From: Sphingobacteriales bacterium
GTDB taxonomy: Bacteria; Bacteroidota; Bacteroidia; Sphingobacteriales; Sphingobacteriaceae
Assembly: GCA_025353765.1 (NCBI GenBank)
Contig: JANXOD010000015.1
Location: 124,001 to 188,000 of the forward strand
Reading direction: 5' to 3'
DNA: 64,000 nucleotides
The stretch's first letter is position 1. Each line of letters begins with the position of its first letter. The position numbers and the translations under genes are program-made. Positions 33,960 through 43,647 of the stretch are shown in pieces. The notes under the pieces were generated by a model. It saw only the letters and a list, made by a program, of their open reading frames with translations, searched no databases and was not told where the DNA came from.

Positions 33960-35294
33960 TTACAATTCAGGCAGTATTTTTTCCATTATTTCCAATCCTG
34001 CATCAATATGTTTTGGTTCCATAATAAGAGCCGGGCGGAAACGAATTGTTTGACTGCCACATCCTAAAAACATCACATTGTGTTCCATGCCTTTAGTAAT
34101 AAATTTATCTCTTGTTTCTTTATTAGGAAAATCAAAGGCAGTTAACAATCCGCGACCGCGAACATTAGAAACCTGCTCATGCTTTTCAGAGATTTTAGTT
34201 AAACGTTCCTGAAGGTAATTTCCTGTGGTTGTTGCATTTTCTAACAGATTATCTTCTTCTATAATTTCCAGGGCTTTAGAAGAACGAACCATATCTACCA
34301 AACTTCCACCCCATGTAGAATTAATACGTGAAGGAACATTGAATACATTGGTTTCAATTTCATCTACTTTTTTGCCTGCTAAAATACCGCAAACCTGCAT
34401 CTTTTTGCCAAAAGCCAAGATATCCGGACGAGCGTTTTCGCCGAAATGCTGGTGAGCCCAGAACTTTCCGGTTAAACCAACTCCAGTTTGTACTTCATCA
34501 TATATTAAGAAACACTCATTTTCATCAGCTAATTTCCTCAATTGTTCTAAAAATTCCTGGCGCACGTGGTTATCTCCACCTTCAGATTGTATAGGCTCAA
34601 TAATGATGGCACAGATATCATCCTTATTATCAGCAAAAGCTTGTTTAATTTGAGTTATAGATAATTCTTCGCGGCGTTTCAGGTCTTCATAACCTGCATC
34701 CGTAAAGGGGAATTTAATAAAAGGAATAGACACACGGGGCCAATCAAACTTGGCGAACCATTTGGTTTTATCAGGTACCGTATTGGTTAAGCTTAAGGTA
34801 TATCCCGAGCGGCCATGAAAGGCTTTTTCGAAATGCAATACTTTAAACCCACGTTCTTTGGTATATCCTTTTTGAAAGTTTTTCTGAACTTTCCAGTCCA
34901 TGGCCACTTTTAAAGCGTTCTCAATTGCTAATGATCCACCGGAAATAAAGAATGCATGCGGCAAATAATCAGGAATACCCACACGTGAGAATGTTTCTAC
35001 AAACTGGGCGTATTGTGTGGTGTATATATCAGAATTTGAAGGGTTAGTTAATGCAGCAAGCATCAGGTTCTTTTTAAACTCTTCATCATTCACCATTTTA
35101 GGATGATTATAACCTAGAGGGACGGAAGCAAAGCAGGTAAAAAAGTCTAATAAAGTGCGATTGTGTTTGGCATCATAAATATGCACACCCTGACTTTTTT
35201 CCATGTCGAAAGTTAAATCAAAACCATCTGCTAAAATGTGTTTGCTTAATGTTTCCTGAACTTGATTTGGCGAAATTGATAATTTATACATCAT
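33960..35294 (-). CDS. lat: L-lysine 6-transaminase
   Basis: A class III PLP aminotransferase that moves the epsilon-amino group of lysine to 2-oxoglutarate, giving 2-aminoadipate 6-semialdehyde in lysine degradation. The Schiff-base lysine lies in ILAFGKKMQVCG, PLP Asp in FLIYDEVQTGVG, and the N-terminal signature HILADGFDLTFDMEKSQGVHI sits as in known Lat proteins. GGSLAIENALKVAMDWK is the phosphate-side glycine region. Length (444) is usual. No adjacent semialdehyde dehydrogenase is seen. Neighbours do not form an obvious pathway. Confidence 0.92.
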   Translation of the reverse strand: MMYKLSISPNQVQETLSKHILADGFDLTFDMEKSQGVHIYDAKHNRTLLDFFTCFASVPLGYNHPKMVNDEEFKKNLMLAALTNPSNSDIYTTQYAQFVETFSRVGIPDYLPHAFFISGGSLAIENALKVAMDWKVQKNFQKGYTKERGFKVLHFEKAFHGRSGYTLSLTNTVPDKTKWFAKFDWPRVSIPFIKFPFTDAGYEDLKRREELSITQIKQAFADNKDDICAIIIEPIQSEGGDNHVRQEFLEQLRKLADENECFLIYDEVQTGVGLTGKFWAHQHFGENARPDILAFGKKMQVCGILAGKKVDEIETNVFNVPSRINSTWGGSLVDMVRSSKALEIIEEDNLLENATTTGNYLQERLTKISEKHEQVSNVRGRGLLTAFDFPNKETRDKFITKGMEHNVMFLGCGSQTIRFRPALIMEPKHIDAGLEIMEKILPEL

Positions 35295-35480
35295 GTGATT
35301 TTCTTGAACCCAAAATTATTAAAAAGGGCTCAAACAATAAAATTTTGGCGCTTTTTAAGTTTTAGTTTAAAAAATAGGTTTAAACTGTTTAAAGTTATTT
35401 TTTTTAAAATCTCCATGCGAAGTTGGAGATATTTATAAAATCAGGGGAGCGATAAAATCAAAAATTCTGCTTAAAACGGA

Positions 35481-36380
35481 TCAAAATATAGCCTGGTTTA
35501 TTTTATCGGTCATGCCAGAAATGCCGGATAATCCGCCGGTATGTATAGCCAGAATTTTGCTTTTGGGTGTAAAAAAGTCTTTATGGATGAGATCATATAA
35601 AGCATAAAATAGTTTCCCGGTATAAACCGGATCGGTAAGGATTCCGGTAGAGCTTGCAAAAGCCTGCATAAATTGAAATAATTCGGGTGTTGTTTTAGCA
35701 TAACCTCCAAAATGGTAATTTAAATGCAAATGATATTCTAAGGGTTTTTCAAAGTATTGATCAATTTCATTTTTAAGGAATTCTGCATTTTTAAGCACAG
35801 GTACAGCATTCACCACTGTTTTTAACTTATTTTTTTGAATTCCTTTTAAAATCCCTGCTGCGGTGGTACCTGTACCGGATGCACAAAACAGATGGTCAAA
35901 AGTTTGATCATGTTCATCTATTAATTCTGCACAGCCTTTGGTTCCATCCAAGCCTGCGCCCCCTGCATCTATAAAATAGGCATCTTGATCCTTACCAAAA
36001 TGTTTTTCAAATAAATCCTGCTTATCGCGATAGCTGGTTCGATCAACAAAAAGAAGCTTCATGCCAAACAGTCTGCACAGCATCAACACCTCGTTTTGAA
36101 CGCTTTCTCCGCGGACAATGCCTGTACTTTTAAAGCCGAATTTTGCCGATGCACAAGCCGTAGCTACCAAATGATTGGAGAATGCCCCGCCAAAAGTGAT
36201 TAAGTGATTTTTGTTTTCTTCTTTCGCTTTAAGAAGTATGTATTTTAATTTTCGCCATTTATTACCGGAAATAAAGGGATGGATGAGATCATCACGTTTC
36301 ACAAATACCCGAACCTGCTTATCATCAAAAAGCGGATCTTGTATTTCTTGTACGGGGCTGTAAATTTCTAAATGAAGCAT
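35481..36380 (-). CDS. 1-aminocyclopropane-1-carboxylate deaminase/D-cysteine desulfhydrase family protein
   Basis: A fold-type II PLP enzyme. The Schiff-base lysine is Lys41 in FISGNKWRKLKY, and the glycine loop for PLP phosphate is SGTGTTAAGIL. GGAFSNHLVATA holds the conserved Asn. The family includes ACC deaminases and D-cysteine desulfhydrases; the two cannot be told apart here with confidence, and most bacterial members of this length (299) without plant association act on D-amino acids. It lies downstream of the DUF6588 gene, beyond a terminator. Confidence 0.87.
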   Translation of the reverse strand: MLHLEIYSPVQEIQDPLFDDKQVRVFVKRDDLIHPFISGNKWRKLKYILLKAKEENKNHLITFGGAFSNHLVATACASAKFGFKSTGIVRGESVQNEVLMLCRLFGMKLLFVDRTSYRDKQDLFEKHFGKDQDAYFIDAGGAGLDGTKGCAELIDEHDQTFDHLFCASGTGTTAAGILKGIQKNKLKTVVNAVPVLKNAEFLKNEIDQYFEKPLEYHLHLNYHFGGYAKTTPELFQFMQAFASSTGILTDPVYTGKLFYALYDLIHKDFFTPKSKILAIHTGGLSGISGMTDKINQAIF

Positions 36381-36383
36381 AAA

Positions 36384-36411
36384 TAAAAAAGTCCCGAAAA
36401 AGCTCGGGACT
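36384..36411 (-). terminator. Terminator after the DUF6588 gene
   Basis: On the minus strand an 8-bp stem AGTCCCGA/TCGGGACT (36404-36411 with 36390-36397) is followed by a T-rich run (A-run at 36384-36390 on the plus strand). It lies between the DUF6588 gene and the ACC-deaminase-like gene, which therefore need separate promoters or read-through. Confidence 0.8.
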
Positions 36412-36435
36412 GTAAATATCTGTTGTGTGATTGGT

Positions 36436-37518
36436 TTACTTACCTAAGCCAAAACCAAGCCCGGCATTAAAGGAATTATAGTTTGCTATACTATAAGAAC
36501 CATAAATACGGAAGAAAGCAAGACTAAACTGAAAACCCAGGTTGGTACGTAATCCGCTTACATCATTTTGTTTGATACTAACCGGATCTGTAAACGTGGT
36601 ATATTTTTCTCCTGTTACAATATCATTATCTGTTACAATTGGGTAATTTCCTTTTAAAGTAACATTGGTTCTGGCAGTGTTATATCCCACACTTAAAAAT
36701 GGGGTGAACACTAAAAACTTTTTAGAAAGTATAATCTCCATATTAATACCAGAAAATTTGGCATCTACTGACTGATTTGAAAAATCAGTGTTTTGCTGTG
36801 CATCTTTTGGTTGAGCATTACCCGGTTGTACATTAACAGGAAGTTTGTAATTGAATTGCGTATATCCTAAAGCTGCTGCTACATCAAGCGGAAAAATCTT
36901 ATCTACTGTTTTACCTGCAATTAATGGAAGCAGTTCAACTTTAACTCCTGCACCAAACATACCTAGAGAACCAAATTTACTTCCCAAATTAACTTTAGGC
37001 ATAGCCCTTAGAGTAAAATCAATTCCTTTGGGTAAGCCAATGGTTCCCTGTAATTGTGGTGCAGGTACAAAAGGAAGGTTAGAACCTTGAGGAAGAGTGA
37101 AAGTTTCAATCTTTTTATTGTTGTCATCATAAATATCTACTTGCGGGCCGGGAGTTTTGCTGCCTGCAACTGTAGGAGTTAAAACTTTGCTTGGATCTGA
37201 GGGTCTTATATGGTTTGAAAGTCCAATTTTGGTAACATCAAATACGTCATCTTTTTTAGGGATGATGACTCCTGTTAAGCCAAAACGAAGTTCGAAACGA
37301 AGTAAGTTTTTAGAATGGGCCGTATTGTTCCAGCCAGAGTTTAAACCTGTACCTAAGCCCTTAAAAAGCGGACTTAAATAAGCATTGGTTAATTTGGTAG
37401 CATCTTCACGGCCAGACTTTATAATAGCAGACACATCACTTTGTGCTATGGCTTGTAATCCGGCAAAGAGACTAATGAAAACCACTGTTGCACTTAATAC
37501 ATATTTATTTTTCTTCAT
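36436..37518 (-). CDS. DUF6588-like outer-membrane barrel protein
   Basis: A signal peptide ending near AIAQ is followed by a segment typical of this Bacteroidota family: AYLSPLFKGLGTGLNSGWNNTA, quoted here as AYLSPLFKGLGTGL and NSGWNNTA. The remainder is alternating amphipathic strands with many Gly and aromatic residues and ends in an aromatic strand, consistent with an outer-membrane beta-barrel. Function is unknown. It is monocistronic with its own terminator. Confidence 0.75.
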   Translation of the reverse strand: MKKNKYVLSATVVFISLFAGLQAIAQSDVSAIIKSGREDATKLTNAYLSPLFKGLGTGLNSGWNNTAHSKNLLRFELRFGLTGVIIPKKDDVFDVTKIGLSNHIRPSDPSKVLTPTVAGSKTPGPQVDIYDDNNKKIETFTLPQGSNLPFVPAPQLQGTIGLPKGIDFTLRAMPKVNLGSKFGSLGMFGAGVKVELLPLIAGKTVDKIFPLDVAAALGYTQFNYKLPVNVQPGNAQPKDAQQNTDFSNQSVDAKFSGINMEIILSKKFLVFTPFLSVGYNTARTNVTLKGNYPIVTDNDIVTGEKYTTFTDPVSIKQNDVSGLRTNLGFQFSLAFFRIYGSYSIANYNSFNAGLGFGLGK

Positions 37519-37695
37519 TTTCTTCTATTTAGAATTAGTTTCTAAAGTAAATTTTTTTTATTAGAAAAGGGAAAAAATTAAGGATAATGACAACGTTTTT
37601 TGTAAAATTTTTCATAACTGTTTATTTTAAGATATGAAGTTTTAACAACTATAATACCAAATGTGTTTTTAAGACGCTAAATTCAGGTAAAGGTT

Positions 37696-37703
37696 TATTT
37701 TTG
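37696..37703 (+). promoter_or_regulatory. Candidate -7 element of the RluA-type gene
   Basis: TATTTTTG matches the Bacteroidota -7 consensus TAnnTTTG. It ends only four bases before the ATG at 37708, implying a transcript with little or no leader. A clear -33 TTTG was not found at the right distance. Confidence 0.4.
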
Positions 37704-37707
37704 TAGC

Positions 37708-38733
37708 ATGATTGATGATAATGATGTACAGGATATAGAAGAACAGGATCTATACGAACATTTGAGGATTGTTGTAGACAAAGGACAGTCCCTATTAAGA
37801 ATAGACAAGTTTTTAATTATTCGTACAGAAAATACATCACGTAATCGTATTCAAAATGCTATTGATGCAGGTAACGTATTGGTAAATGAAAAACCGGTTA
37901 AGGCAAGTTATAAGGTAAAACCATTTGATGTTATTTCTGTAGTCCTGCCGCATCCGCCAAGGGATACAGAAGTTTATCCCGAAAATATTCCTTTAAATAT
38001 AATTTATGAAGATGATGATGTAATTATGGTTAATAAACCGGCAGGAATGGTAGTTCATCCGGGTTTTAATAATTATACCGGCACACTGGTTAATGCATTA
38101 GTTTATCATGCACAACAATTACCGCAAATGCCCGGCAATGACGGCCGCCCCGGATTAGTACATCGTATTGATAAAGATACATCCGGTTTGTTGCTGGTCA
38201 GTAAAAATGAATGGGCAATTACTTTTTTGGCTAAACAATTTTTTGACCATAGTATTGCCCGTAAATATTTGGCTTTGGTTTGGGGAGATATTGCCGAAGA
38301 TGGAATGGTAAGCGGATATATTGGTCGGAGTACTAAAGACCGTAAAGTAATGGCTATTTATGATGATGAAACCAAAGGGAAATGGTCTGTCACTCATTTT
38401 AAAGTTTTAGAACGCCTGGGCTATGTTACCTTAATAGAATGCCAATTAGAAACGGGGCGCACTCATCAAATTAGGGCGCACATGAAACATATAGGTCATC
38501 CGTTATTTAACGACAGTACTTACGGTGGTGATAAAATTTTAAAAGGAACAATTTTTAGTAAGTACAGAACCTTTGTAGAAAATTGTTTTGCATTGATGCC
38601 AAGACAGGCTTTACATGCCAAATCATTAGGATTTATTCATCCTACCACACGTGAATTTATTCATTTTGAAACAGATTTACCTCTGGATTTTACTGCTGCA
38701 TTAGATAAATGGCGCAAATACGTTAAAGATTAA
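37708..38733 (+). CDS. RluA family 23S rRNA pseudouridine synthase (RluD-like)
   Basis: The enzyme isomerises uridine to pseudouridine in rRNA. An N-terminal S4 domain (about 20-90) contains RIDKFLIIRTENTSRNRIQNAI. The catalytic motif HRIDKDTSGLLLVSK contains the active-site aspartate, and ETGRTHQIRAHMKHIGHPL is the second signature. The S4 domain plus length (341) points to the RluD group, though the target site is inferred. A 31-bp dispersed palindrome follows at 38745. Confidence 0.93.
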   Translation: MIDDNDVQDIEEQDLYEHLRIVVDKGQSLLRIDKFLIIRTENTSRNRIQNAIDAGNVLVNEKPVKASYKVKPFDVISVVLPHPPRDTEVYPENIPLNIIYEDDDVIMVNKPAGMVVHPGFNNYTGTLVNALVYHAQQLPQMPGNDGRPGLVHRIDKDTSGLLLVSKNEWAITFLAKQFFDHSIARKYLALVWGDIAEDGMVSGYIGRSTKDRKVMAIYDDETKGKWSVTHFKVLERLGYVTLIECQLETGRTHQIRAHMKHIGHPLFNDSTYGGDKILKGTIFSKYRTFVENCFALMPRQALHAKSLGFIHPTTREFIHFETDLPLDFTAALDKWRKYVKD

Positions 38734-38744
38734 TGCGTTTATAA

Positions 38745-38775
38745 TTTGTCCTTCGACTTCGCTCAGGATGACAAA
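38745..38775. repeat. 31-bp dispersed palindromic repeat, copy 1
   Basis: Ends TTTGTC and GACAAA are complementary, with TCCT and AGGA inside and a CTTCGACTTCGCTCAGG core. The same 31-mer with one T-to-C change is at 53982-54012. Such TGTCATCCTGAGCGAAGTCGAAGGA-type elements are widely scattered in intergenic DNA of several bacterial phyla. It sits just after the rluA-type gene and might act as a weak terminator or mRNA-stabilising hairpin. Confidence 0.85.
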
Positions 38776-38841
38776 GTGTTAATTTAAATTGAGAATAATA
38801 AAGCAAGATAATTCAACAGCTAACCATCTAAACAGCAGACT

Positions 38842-39681
38842 ATGAGTATTCAGTTCATCAATTTTAACGGAGAAGTTTTACCGGAAAGCCAAAAGGTTGT
38901 TACGGTAAGTAACCGCGGATTCAGGTATGGAGATGGACTTTTTGAATCAATGCGTTGGATGAAAGGTGAAGTAAAGTTTATAGATCTGCATACAGAACGC
39001 ATCCGTAAAGGAATGAAGCTACTAAAGTTAGAAGGGTATTCTCAGATCGATAATTATTTCATCCGCGAAAAGGCAGAAGAATTAAGCAGAAGAAATAAAA
39101 CGGGGCCTAATGCAAGAGTTAGGTTAACTGTTTTTAGAGATGGCGATGGCTTATATAGTCCGGATAGTAATAAAATGGGATATGCTTTAGAAATGATTAA
39201 GCTAACCGACACTCAATATTCCACAAACAAAAAAGGTTTGATAGTTGATGTGTATGAAGAATTGACCAAACCTATAAATCTGCTTTCAAATTTGAAAACC
39301 TGCAACTCATTAGTTTATGTACTGGCAGGGGTTTTTAAAAACCAAAATTCATTGGATGAAGTAGTGGTTTTAAATCAAAATGGATTTATATGTGAAGGTA
39401 TGAGCAGCAATATATTTATTGTGTATGATAAAAAGTTGTATACACCGGCATTAAATGAAGGTTGCATTGCGGGGGTAATGCGCAGTGTAGTAATGCGGCT
39501 TGCAAAGGAAAACGATATTCCTTTAGTTGAGGCAAAAATAAACCCTGCAATTTTAAATGAGGCGGATGAGGTTTTTTTAACCAATGCCAGTCGTGGTATT
39601 CAATGGGTGATGGGCTATAATAATAAACGGTATTTTAATGAGATATCTCGTTTTTTAATTGAAAAATTGAATGGATTGTAA
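38842..39681 (+). CDS. Aminotransferase class IV, possible 4-amino-4-deoxychorismate lyase
   Basis: A fold-type IV PLP enzyme (279 residues). The N-terminal NGEVLPESQKVVTVSNRGFRYGDGLFE contains the family's RGFRYGDG. The Schiff-base lysine is likely in LLSNLKTCNSLVY, and EGMSSNIFIV is the glutamate-containing cofactor region. The family covers branched-chain aminotransferases, D-amino acid aminotransferases and PabC. The small size and the presence of pabB elsewhere in the window favour PabC, but this is not proven. Confidence 0.82.
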   Translation: MSIQFINFNGEVLPESQKVVTVSNRGFRYGDGLFESMRWMKGEVKFIDLHTERIRKGMKLLKLEGYSQIDNYFIREKAEELSRRNKTGPNARVRLTVFRDGDGLYSPDSNKMGYALEMIKLTDTQYSTNKKGLIVDVYEELTKPINLLSNLKTCNSLVYVLAGVFKNQNSLDEVVVLNQNGFICEGMSSNIFIVYDKKLYTPALNEGCIAGVMRSVVMRLAKENDIPLVEAKINPAILNEADEVFLTNASRGIQWVMGYNNKRYFNEISRFLIEKLNGL

Positions 39682-39697
39682 TAGTAGGCTCTTCTGG

Positions 39698-40603
39698 TTA
39701 TAAACGTACTCCTCTCAAAAATTCTTCAACACCCATTCTCTTTTTTCCTTCTAACTGTACATCTTTCACAAAAATAAATCCATCCTTACAGGCAAACTTT
39801 AAATAGGTTTTACCATCTGATAAAAACCCTCCTGGTAAAAAAGGCGGTTCTGTATGATCCATTTCAGCTTTAAATATTTTAAGTGCTTTATCTTCAAATA
39901 AGGTATAAGCCGCAGGGTAGGGACTTAATCCTCGTATATGATTGAAAACGTCTACTACTGGCCTGCTCCAACTAATTTTGCAATTTTCTTTGAATATTTT
40001 AGGAGCATGAATGGTTTTCGTATCAGGTTGGGGCATCTCTTTATAATCACCGTTTTCAATTGATTGTACAGTTTTAACAAGTAACTCAGCTCCAATATTC
40101 ATGAGTTTATCATGCAAATCGCCGGCCGTATCATTTTCATTAATTGCTGTTTTTTCGGCAAAGAGTATATCACCTGTATCAATTTCATGTGTGAGAAAGA
40201 AAGTAGTTACTCCGGTTTCTGTTTCACCGTTGATGATAGCCCAATTAATAGGAGCAGCACCACGATATTTTGGCAATAAAGATGCATGCAAATTGATGGT
40301 TCCTTTGGGAGGCATGTTCCAAACTACTTCGGGCAACATCCGGAAAGCAACCACCACCTGCAAATCTGCCTGTAAGGATTTTAGTTCGAATATAAAAGCA
40401 GGATCCTTTAGCTTTTCCGGTTGAAGTATACGTAAACCTTTCTCTATAGCAAACGTTTTTACGGCAGATTCTTTTATTTTTTGTCCACGGCCGGCAGGTT
40501 TATTGGGTGCTGTGACTACACCCACGATATCATAGTTTGCCTCCAATAAAGCATTTAAAGAAGCAACAGCAAAATCGGGCGTACCCATGAATATTATCTT
40601 CAT
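39698..40603 (-). CDS. fmt: Methionyl-tRNA formyltransferase
   Basis: Fmt formylates initiator Met-tRNA using 10-formyltetrahydrofolate. The catalytic segment NLHASLLPKYRGAAPINWAI contains Asn and His, and TGVTTFFLTHEIDTGDIL follows with the catalytic Asp. The C-terminal tRNA-binding OB domain (about 205-301) is present, slightly short. Length is 301. It follows the NamZ gene by 16 bp on the same strand and may be co-transcribed. Confidence 0.96.
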   Translation of the reverse strand: MKIIFMGTPDFAVASLNALLEANYDIVGVVTAPNKPAGRGQKIKESAVKTFAIEKGLRILQPEKLKDPAFIFELKSLQADLQVVVAFRMLPEVVWNMPPKGTINLHASLLPKYRGAAPINWAIINGETETGVTTFFLTHEIDTGDILFAEKTAINENDTAGDLHDKLMNIGAELLVKTVQSIENGDYKEMPQPDTKTIHAPKIFKENCKISWSRPVVDVFNHIRGLSPYPAAYTLFEDKALKIFKAEMDHTEPPFLPGGFLSDGKTYLKFACKDGFIFVKDVQLEGKKRMGVEEFLRGVRL

Positions 40604-40619
40604 ATTGTTATGTAGGGCA

Positions 40620-41885
40620 TTATTGATATAGCAAATACTTCCTTCGCATAATTTTATATTGTGAAAGGCCGGGTTCCCAACTTAGGCGAATTTCTTCTTC
40701 TGTTTTGCCGGCTATAATCTGTTGTTTTAATGTTTCCGTTCCTGCCAGCTTATCAAAATTTCCCATTTGATTACTTTGTTTGTAATCGAAAAACTTTTCT
40801 TTGTATGGATAAGCCTTATAGAGTTCAATAAGCCAGCTTAAGTTGAGCTCCCCCAAATTTCTAATCTTGTTTGTGTTGTATTTTTGAAGATCGAGTCCAT
40901 AACAGGTTTTATCCTGATGTAAAGGGGTTTCGCTCATTCCTTTTATACTTACGGGAGTAAATGAAAACTTATACTTCCCTTTAAGATCAGGGTTTCCTAA
41001 AACAGTAAAGGGAAAATAAGTGCCTCGTCCCTGACTTATAACCGTACCCTCAAACAGGCAAAGTGATGGATATAAAAGTATAGATTGCTGAGTATTTAAG
41101 TTAGGAGATGGTTTTACAGGCAATGTATAGGGTAATGAATGAATGTAGTTTTCAACTTTTATAATTTTGAGTTTACATTTTGTTTTGTTTGCCAGCCAGC
41201 CTTCGCCATTAATCATTTGAGCATATTCAGCAATGGTCATTCCATGCACAATGGGTACAGGGTGCATCCCAATAAAAGATTTAAATTTTTCTTCCAATAT
41301 CGGTCCATCTACATAAAAACCATTTGGATTCGGGCGATCAAGAATCATTAATTCTAAATTATTTTCTGCGCAGGCTTCCATTACATAATGTAAGGTAGAA
41401 ATATAGGTGTAAAAGCGTGCGCCAACATCCTGGATGTCAAATATCAAAAGATCCAATCTGGCCAGATCTTCCGGAGTTGGTTTATTATGTTTGCCATACA
41501 ATGAAATAATAGGAATTCCTGTTTTAAGATCAATACTATTTCCGACTTTTGCACCATTACTTGCTTCACCACGAAAACCATGTTCGGGCCCAAATACTTT
41601 TACAATATTTATTCTCAATGATTTAAGACTATCTACACTTGATGTATTTCCTATAATCGAAGTTGGATTAACCACCATTCCAATTCTTTTCCCCTTTAAG
41701 TAGGACAAGTATTTTTCAGTCTGGTCAGCTCCGGTTATTATTTCCCCCTTCGGCTTATTTATTTCAGCAATATTTACTTTATAAGGATTTGGAACACCGG
41801 AATTTAAAGGATGTATTTGTTGACCACATGAAGAAGATGCGGAGATAATGAATAATAAGAAAAACAGGACTATATTGCTTTTCAT
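40620..41885 (-). CDS. NamZ-like exo-beta-N-acetylmuramidase (DUF1343)
   Basis: A DUF1343 protein; members characterised in Bacillus and Tannerella remove terminal MurNAc from peptidoglycan fragments. The frame is open to 41933, but the ATG at 41885 starts a lipoprotein signal (KSNIVLFFLLFIISASSSC), so it was preferred. Signatures include GPEHGFRGEASNGAKVGNSID, quoted as GPEHGFRGEA, plus SLYGKHNKPTPEDL and FDIQDVGARFYTYIST. The lipid anchor suggests a periplasmic muropeptide-recycling role. Confidence 0.9.
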   Translation of the reverse strand: MKSNIVLFFLLFIISASSSCGQQIHPLNSGVPNPYKVNIAEINKPKGEIITGADQTEKYLSYLKGKRIGMVVNPTSIIGNTSSVDSLKSLRINIVKVFGPEHGFRGEASNGAKVGNSIDLKTGIPIISLYGKHNKPTPEDLARLDLLIFDIQDVGARFYTYISTLHYVMEACAENNLELMILDRPNPNGFYVDGPILEEKFKSFIGMHPVPIVHGMTIAEYAQMINGEGWLANKTKCKLKIIKVENYIHSLPYTLPVKPSPNLNTQQSILLYPSLCLFEGTVISQGRGTYFPFTVLGNPDLKGKYKFSFTPVSIKGMSETPLHQDKTCYGLDLQKYNTNKIRNLGELNLSWLIELYKAYPYKEKFFDYKQSNQMGNFDKLAGTETLKQQIIAGKTEEEIRLSWEPGLSQYKIMRRKYLLYQ

Positions 41886-41965
41886 AAATTTTATAAAAGA
41901 GACGATAAATCCTATTCGAGTAAAAAAATGCATCTTTGCTAAGGTAACAAAAATCCATTTAAAGC

Positions 41966-43186
41966 TTGAATTTACCCTTTTTTATCGCTAAGCGAATCAC
42001 TCTTAACTCCAAACGCACGTTTTCAAAGCTCATTGTGCGCATTGCTATTTTAGGCATTATGCTGGGGCTTGCTGTTATGATTTTAGCTGTGGCTATAGTT
42101 AAAGGGTTTAAATCAGAGATCCGGGAAAAAGTGAGAGGATTTTCAGGAGATATACAGATCGTAAAATATGATCTGAATGCTTCTTTTGAAAATTCACCGT
42201 TTAGTATTCGTCCATCTACATTAAAATCTATAAAAAACTATTCTGAAATAGCTTATGCTCAGCCTTTCGCAACTAAACCAGGCATTATCAATACCAATAA
42301 TGAAGTGGAGGGAGTCGTATTAAAAGGAGTTGATAAAAGCTATAACTGGACTTATTTTAAAAATATATTGGTAGCCGGTAAGATTATTGATTTCTCGGAC
42401 ACTATTCAATCCCAGCGACAAATACTCATTTCTAAATACATTGCCGGTCGTTTAAAGTTAAAAGTTGGTGATGATTTTTTGATGTATTTCGTTCAGGAAC
42501 CTCTGCGTAAACGTAAGTTTATTATTTCCGGCATTTTTGATTTGGGAGTGGAGGAAGTAGATAAAACCTACGTGATTGGCGATTTATCATTGATCCAACG
42601 GCTAAATAATTGGTTGCCAAATGAAGTTGGAGGTTTTGAATTGCGTGTTAAAGATTTTAATCAGTTAGATACTACAGCAAATAAGGTATACGAGAATTTA
42701 GATCTGAATCTGAAATCGCTTACTGTAAAAGAATATTATCCCACCATTTTCGAATGGCTCTCTTTATTAGATGTAAACACACAGGTAATTTTAGCGCTTA
42801 TGCTGGCTGTAGCCGTTATTAATATGATTTCGGCCTTGCTGATTATGATTTTAGAACGCACCAACATGATTGGCATTTTAAAAGCATTAGGTAGCGATAA
42901 CTGGAGCATCCGTAAAATTTTTCTTTATAATGCTGCTTATTTAATTGGATTAGGATTATTATTTGGTAATATATTAGGAATAGGATTGGGTTTGTTTCAA
43001 AGTTATACCCACTTTTTCAGCCTTGACCAAGCTTCTTATTACATGACCTTTGTACCCGTTGAACTGGAGTTAACAGATATTATACTCCTCAATGCCGGAA
43101 CATTATCTATTTGCATTTTTGTTTTGCTGATTCCTTCCTTGCTGGTTACGCGGATATTGCCTGTTAAGGCTATTAGTTTTAAGTAA
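41966..43186 (+). CDS. FtsX-like ABC permease, LolE/LolC type
   Basis: A lipoprotein-releasing or MacB-like permease of 406 residues. Four membrane spans are visible: one after the N-terminus (ILGIMLGLAVMILAVAIV), and three in the C-terminal part (about 270-405), enclosing a periplasmic domain. LERTNMIGILKALG is the cytoplasmic coupling region typical of LolE. Start is TTG at 41966, since no ATG precedes PFFIAKRI. The matching ATPase LolD is at 57746, not adjacent. Its head-on neighbour NamZ is divergent. Confidence 0.87.
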   Translation: MNLPFFIAKRITLNSKRTFSKLIVRIAILGIMLGLAVMILAVAIVKGFKSEIREKVRGFSGDIQIVKYDLNASFENSPFSIRPSTLKSIKNYSEIAYAQPFATKPGIINTNNEVEGVVLKGVDKSYNWTYFKNILVAGKIIDFSDTIQSQRQILISKYIAGRLKLKVGDDFLMYFVQEPLRKRKFIISGIFDLGVEEVDKTYVIGDLSLIQRLNNWLPNEVGGFELRVKDFNQLDTTANKVYENLDLNLKSLTVKEYYPTIFEWLSLLDVNTQVILALMLAVAVINMISALLIMILERTNMIGILKALGSDNWSIRKIFLYNAAYLIGLGLLFGNILGIGLGLFQSYTHFFSLDQASYYMTFVPVELELTDIILLNAGTLSICIFVLLIPSLLVTRILPVKAISFK

Positions 43187-43254
43187 GAAGCCTCCTTTAC
43201 TTTATAATAATGCTCTTGATGCTTCCTTCCACTTATAGTTTAAGAGATCTTGAA

Positions 43255-43647
43255 TCAGTCATTGCTTTTTATTCTATGATAATAAACGTATGACACTATT
43301 AATATTCCAAATGTAACTACAGGTATAAAAGATTTAAGAATCAGGCCATCTACTGAGAGATGGGCTATCAAAGCTGAAATATAAACAATGCCTAATGCTA
43401 CATAAGCCCATTCTTTAATGCGTTTCCCAATAAAAGGAAGTATCAGTATAAGCCCTCCTATAAAGCTTCCTATACTTAACTCTAATCTAAACCATTCTGG
43501 TAAACCAAGGTGTTTTGTCCCTTCTATAGCCATAGGAGTATTCATGAAAAAAATTCCGGGCAGTATGAATAAAGCTAAAAGTCCTGTAGAAACCCAGTAA
43601 ATAATTTTTGCCATTTTGTTACTTTTGTTGCTTGTTAAGGTTGTCAT
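43255..43647 (-). CDS. DoxX family membrane protein
   Basis: A 130-residue protein with four predicted spans: about 12-32, 55-72, 80-98 and 105-122. DoxX features include the first-span GIFFMNTPMAIEG loop and LSIGSFIGGLILILPFIGKRIKEWAYV. DoxX proteins occur with quinol oxidases or thiol-redox systems, but this stand-alone gene gives no such context. Activity is unknown. Confidence 0.78.
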   Translation of the reverse strand: MTTLTSNKSNKMAKIIYWVSTGLLALFILPGIFFMNTPMAIEGTKHLGLPEWFRLELSIGSFIGGLILILPFIGKRIKEWAYVALGIVYISALIAHLSVDGLILKSFIPVVTFGILIVSYVYYHRIKSND

